NCBI GenBank assembly: GCA_934757275.1
Contig: CAKVLN010000008.1
Span: forward strand, 33,781-97,780
Length of the DNA: 64,000 nucleotides
Direction of reading: 5' to 3'
Source: an uncultured Candidatus Melainabacteria bacterium
Lineage (GTDB): Bacteria > Cyanobacteriota > Vampirovibrionia > Gastranaerophilales > Gastranaerophilaceae
Shown: positions 60,961 through 64,000 of the stretch, piece by piece
Layout of the letters: every line of letters begins with the position of its first letter
Position numbering within the stretch: position 1 is the stretch's first letter
Program-made: the position numbers and the translations under genes
The notes under the pieces: model-generated
Database searches by the model: none
What the model saw: the letters and a program-made list of their open reading frames with translations, nothing else
Told to the model about the DNA's origin: nothing

Positions 60961-61818
60961 ATGGCAATTACTGTAAACAGCAAAAAGAAACAAGTAAAAA
61001 AATCTTTCCAAGAACTTATTAATGATTTGATGTCATCAAGTTCTGAAAAAGTTAGATATAATGCCGCTCGTGTTTTAGGCGAAATGGGCGATTCTAAAGC
61101 TGTTGAACCGTTAATCAATGTTTTGAAAAATGATAAAAACGGTTCTGTTCGTTTATATGCAGCTCGTGCATTGGGCGAATTGGGCGATACAAAAGCAACT
61201 GAACACTTAATTGAATCTTTAAGAGAAGACCGTAACGTTGACGTTAGAGTTCGTGCTGCTCGTGCGCTAGGTCGTTTGGGCGGTAAAATTGTTGTTGAAC
61301 CACTTGTAGAAGCTTTGAATGATGAAAATTCACAAGTTTGTATTACTGCAACAGACGCTTTGATTGAAATTGGTGATGTTGCAACAGACGCTTTGATGAA
61401 ATCATTAGACCACGAAAAAGTTAACGTAAGATGTGATGCTACAAGAGCTTTGGGCGAAATTGGTAACAAAAAATGCGTTGACAAAATTATTAACATGTTA
61501 TATGACGAATGGGTTAACGTTAGAATTTATGCAGTAACTTCTTTAGGCAAATTGAACGATACAAAAGCAGTTCCTGCTCTAATTGACGTTATGAAAAACC
61601 GTTCAGAAAACGATTTGGTAAGAGCTGGTGCAGCTGCTGCATTGGGTGTACTTCGTGACCAAAGAGCTTTGCTACCATTGAGAGAATTGATTATGGAAGC
61701 AGAAGAATTGGGCGAATTGGAAGATACTGCTCTTAAATCTTTCAAAAAGATTATGGCTGCTAATTGGCAAGCTATCCCTGGTGCAACTCAACAAAAGAAA
61801 CCAGCTGGTTCTTACTAG
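60961..61818 (+). CDS. HEAT-repeat (PBS-lyase-like) protein
   Basis: 285 residues from the ATG at 60961 (GGAGG 9 bases upstream). At least seven repeats of about 31 residues follow the pattern DSSEKVRYNAARVLGEMGDSKAVEPLI, each with V-R-x-x-A-A-x-A-L-G. Such repeats form a right-handed superhelix for protein binding; the closest well-known relatives are phycobilisome lyase-type repeats of cyanobacteria. Partner unknown. The 290-base upstream gap has AT-rich DNA with -10-like TATATTAATA but no gene. Confidence 0.92.
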   Translation: MAITVNSKKKQVKKSFQELINDLMSSSSEKVRYNAARVLGEMGDSKAVEPLINVLKNDKNGSVRLYAARALGELGDTKATEHLIESLREDRNVDVRVRAARALGRLGGKIVVEPLVEALNDENSQVCITATDALIEIGDVATDALMKSLDHEKVNVRCDATRALGEIGNKKCVDKIINMLYDEWVNVRIYAVTSLGKLNDTKAVPALIDVMKNRSENDLVRAGAAAALGVLRDQRALLPLRELIMEAEELGELEDTALKSFKKIMAANWQAIPGATQQKKPAGSY

Positions 61819-61857
61819 AAAATTTAATCAAAGATTTGCATTCTAGAAAATAATAAA

Positions 61858-61891
61858 AACACGTTCTATTTAGAACGTGTTTTTTTATTTG
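61858..61891. terminator. Bidirectional terminator
   Basis: AAAACACGTTCT/AGAACGTGTTTT with ATTT loop and a T-tract, between the HEAT gene and plsY. Confidence 0.9.
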
Positions 61892-61905
61892 TCTTTTTTA
61901 TTAAA

Positions 61906-62514
61906 TTATCTTACTTTGTTTTCGTTACCATTAATCAATCTTTTTATGTTTTCTCTATGCAAATAAACGATATAGATGGCACCTAATGCGCAATACGCAA
62001 CATAAGCGATTGGAGCGTGTAAAAAGTACATTACAAATGGTGAAACGATTAATGCGATTATTGAGCCAACAGAAACGTATTTGGTTGTGTAGGTAATAAC
62101 ACCCCAAACAAGTGCAATAATTAAGCCTACAATCCAGTTTAAAGCTAAAATTGTGCCAACACCAGAGGCAACAGATTTTCCACCTTTAAATTGTAAGAAA
62201 ATTGATTTGCTGTGTCCAATAATTACTGCAACCGCTGCAATTACAGGAGCTAGACCAACTGAAACGCCAACTGTTGCAAAAAGTTTTGCAAGTACAACAG
62301 GCAATGCGCCTTTGAAGGCGTCAAGTAACATTACTAAAAAGAAGTAATTTTTGCCTAAAACTCTTTTTACATTTGTTGCACCAGTTGAACCTGAACCTAC
62401 TGTTCTAATATCTTGTCCGGTTTTAGCTTTTACAATAATATAACCAGTTGGAATTGAACCGATTAAGTATGCAATAACTGCAACTGCTAATAATTCGATA
62501 CATTTTAATATCAT
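61906..62514 (-). CDS. plsY: Acyl-phosphate:glycerol-3-phosphate acyltransferase
   Basis: 202-residue inner-membrane enzyme. GSIPTGYIIVK, GSGSTGATNVKRVLG, DAFKGALPVVLA and FKGGKSVASGVG motifs are diagnostic. It makes lysophosphatidic acid from acyl-phosphate. GGAGGGGAGAA precedes the ATG. Confidence 0.96.
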   Translation of the reverse strand: MILKCIELLAVAVIAYLIGSIPTGYIIVKAKTGQDIRTVGSGSTGATNVKRVLGKNYFFLVMLLDAFKGALPVVLAKLFATVGVSVGLAPVIAAVAVIIGHSKSIFLQFKGGKSVASGVGTILALNWIVGLIIALVWGVITYTTKYVSVGSIIALIVSPFVMYFLHAPIAYVAYCALGAIYIVYLHRENIKRLINGNENKVR

Positions 62515-62658
62515 TTCTCCCCTCCTAAATCATAAAAGTATTATACTTAAAATTCATGTTACGAAATGTAACAATTTTAGAAAAATAGGTTCTAAACGCT
62601 AAAGTTTTTAGTGAAATGTGCCGTAAATCATGTAAAAGGGACTAAATAAAAAAGGAAA

Positions 62659-62703
62659 ATGGCACAATTATGGGAATGGCAGCGTCACAAGCTAGATTAT
62701 TAA
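62659..62703 (+). other. Possible 14-codon upstream frame overlapping the next gene
   Basis: ATG at 62659 opens MAQLWEWQRHKLDY and stops after the start of the main gene. AAAGGA lies about 2-3 bases before this ATG and about 13 bases before the main ATG at 62670, so ribosome choice is unclear. Confidence 0.3.
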
Positions 62704-63791
62704 CAATAACAGCCAGACTGCATGATGTAGAATATCAGGCACAGTCCATTCAGAATGCCAAAACTCAGTTAGCTACTCAAAGTGATGAAGTATATCAAGC
62801 GTATTTGGAAGCATTAGACGCAACCACTTTGACAGTAAAAGACTACGATGGAAATATTATTACAGCAAACTTCAACAATTTGTGGGGAAGAAATGCCGTT
62901 GATACAAAATATCAATACGCAATCAGAGATGACCACAATAGATTAGTTGTTTCAGAAGACATTAAACAAGCTTACGACAACTACAAACATGATAAAGGTG
63001 ACGCAGATGCTACACCTTACGGCTTTGCAATGTACATGTTAGGTGGCGCAGAAGATATTGACTTAAATGAATTAGATAATGACTGTGACGAAGTATACGC
63101 AGAGATTTCAAACAACAAAGATATTACTAAAACTTCTAATTATAGCTCTATTAAAGCAGCCAAAGACAAAATGGACGAAATTATAAAAAATGCTGGTGGA
63201 GATTACAATGATTTAAACGATGAAGATAAAGACAAGTATGATAAAGCTGAAAAGACTTATTACAACTTGATGTACAACAACTACGGTGAACAAATTTACA
63301 AGAAGAACGTTGGCTTAAACGCTAGTGATGAATCAGATTTTAATAAAGAAGATTTTACATATTACGAAAATATTTTTAAACAAATTGAAGCTGCAGGTGG
63401 TTGCGTAAGCATTACAAAATTTGATGGACCAATGAATGGTGATGCAGCAAACGATTCTGATTGGTTAAAGAACCAATTGGAAAGTGGCAGATTTACAATT
63501 GAAATTGTTGAAACAGACAAAAAGACTGGTGAAGTAAAATTAAATACAACTTCAATTGCAACAGATAGTTATGTCGGCACAACAACTACAACTTCAATTG
63601 ATAAAAAGGCTTATGCAAAGGCAGAGGCACAATATGAACACGATACAAAATTAATTGATGCAAAAGATAAAAAATACGATATGGATTTATCAAAATTAGA
63701 AACCGAACGTACGGCATTAACTACAGAATACGATTCAGTTAAGAAGGTAGTTAGCGATAACATTGAACGTACATTTGGTATCTTCTCATAA
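62670..63791 (+). CDS. Probable surface/filament-associated protein (flagellin-like ends)
   Basis: 373 residues. The first about 50 residues (MGMAASQARLLTITARLHDVEYQAQSIQNAKTQLATQ in outline) and the last about 45 (LSKLETERTALTTEYDSVKKVVSDNIERTFGIFS) form heptad-rich helices like the D0/D1 ends of axial filament proteins. The centre (about 50-320) is Asp/Asn/Lys-rich and variable. No signal peptide is present, consistent with type III export. Named only by this resemblance; hook-associated or filament protein is inferred. Confidence 0.55.
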   Translation: MGMAASQARLLTITARLHDVEYQAQSIQNAKTQLATQSDEVYQAYLEALDATTLTVKDYDGNIITANFNNLWGRNAVDTKYQYAIRDDHNRLVVSEDIKQAYDNYKHDKGDADATPYGFAMYMLGGAEDIDLNELDNDCDEVYAEISNNKDITKTSNYSSIKAAKDKMDEIIKNAGGDYNDLNDEDKDKYDKAEKTYYNLMYNNYGEQIYKKNVGLNASDESDFNKEDFTYYENIFKQIEAAGGCVSITKFDGPMNGDAANDSDWLKNQLESGRFTIEIVETDKKTGEVKLNTTSIATDSYVGTTTTTSIDKKAYAKAEAQYEHDTKLIDAKDKKYDMDLSKLETERTALTTEYDSVKKVVSDNIERTFGIFS

Positions 63792-63828
63792 TTTTAAATT
63801 TTTCCCTTTAATCCCTTTTTCCTTTTCC

Positions 63829-63856
63829 CGCCACTTTTTAAGTGGCTTTTTTTTGT
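63829..63856 (+). terminator. Rho-independent terminator
   Basis: GCCACTT/AAGTGGC stem with TTT loop, then CTTTTTTTTG. Confidence 0.88.
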
Positions 63857-63881
63857 TTGTGGCTTTGTTTTTTGAGAGGGG

Positions 63882-64000
63882 TGGATTACTTTGTCGCTCC
63901 CGCTCCTAGTAATGACTGGACGAAAAATTTCCAGTATTAATCGCATTATACTAAAATAATATTTAATACGAACTTATTCACCTATTCACTTATTGCCTTA
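63882..64000. repeat. REP-like repeat and octamer right arm at window edge
   Basis: GGATTACTTTGTCGCTCC...CTCCTAGTAATGAC (63882-63916) is an inverted copy of the repeat at 12078. ATACGAACTTATTCACC followed by TATTCACT and TATTGCC units (63966-64000) is a foldback right arm cut by the window end. Confidence 0.7.

Noticed and set aside
1..64000. tRNA, rRNA, CRISPR arrays, transposases, integrases
   Set aside because: Intergenic regions were read for T-loop-like sequence, regularly spaced repeats and mobile-element proteins; none was found. The octamer arrays have no spacers and are not CRISPR.

Overview
The window is AT-rich chromosomal DNA from an anaerobic, flagellated bacterium with an outer membrane. 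Anaerobic class III ribonucleotide reductase, a rubrerythrin-type protein and no visible respiratory genes point to an anaerobe. A TolC-family outer-membrane protein, a periplasmic adaptor and flagellar genes point to a motile diderm. SLH-domain exported proteins, a cyanobacterial-style group 2 sigma factor, a B12/radical-SAM family protein and HEAT (PBS-lyase-like) repeats fit the non-photosynthetic cyanobacterial relatives (Vampirovibrionia/Melainabacteria, probably Gastranaerophilales of animal guts). That assignment is inference; no rRNA or tRNA gene is visible to settle it.

Layout. 1-2.3 kb: ClC antiporter and a mosaic repeat. 2.3-6.6 kb: an adenine deaminase pair, then a four-gene leftward cluster (two 73-residue proteins, a PlsC-like acyltransferase, a HEXXH metallopeptidase) sharing an odd Asn-rich N-terminus. 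6.7-14.5 kb: housekeeping genes (mraY, leuD, dnaN, dCMP deaminase, a DtxR regulator, folC) mixed with a five-HTH protein and small unknowns. 14.6-25.4 kb: a sensor kinase, an efflux locus (marR, adaptor, divergent TolC-like gene), a TPR glycosyltransferase and a Cys-rich SLH protein. 25.4-29.4 kb: proB, thrC, hom and a truncated zeta-toxin-like gene. 29.8-35.2 kb: regulators, a lone peptide-ABC ATPase, a LysM/glycine-zipper protein, an AI-2E-type permease and a radical SAM enzyme. 35.2-39.5 kb: leftward pyrH-frr-cdsA-rnc and rbfA-truB. 39.8-42.8 kb: fliJ-fliK-hook protein. 43.3-50.3 kb: sigma factor, nrdD, a GH77-like protein and a second SLH protein. 50.3-51.6 kb: a small phage-like S24 repressor island. 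51.7-63.8 kb: glyS, rubrerythrin, pyk, fliL-fliM-fliN, a cytosolic sensor kinase, a HEAT protein, plsY and a protein that may be filament- or hook-associated.

Three patterns go beyond ordinary annotation. (1) At least seven proteins begin with a short motif of the form M-x-I-...-N-x-x-F-x-G/S/A/R instead of a normal signal peptide, and several of them carry effector-like domains. (2) Seven genes have a -10 box (TATAAT or TAAAAT) ending exactly six bases before the ATG, which predicts leaderless mRNAs. (3) Intergenic regions carry a mosaic repeat family: arms of tandem 8-bp units facing each other like foldback transposon ends, associated with hairpin modules, one of which shows compensatory base changes between copies.

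No CRISPR array, rRNA, tRNA, transposase or integrase was seen. Where a start differs from the longest open frame, it was moved to the ATG with the best ribosome-binding site or promoter context.
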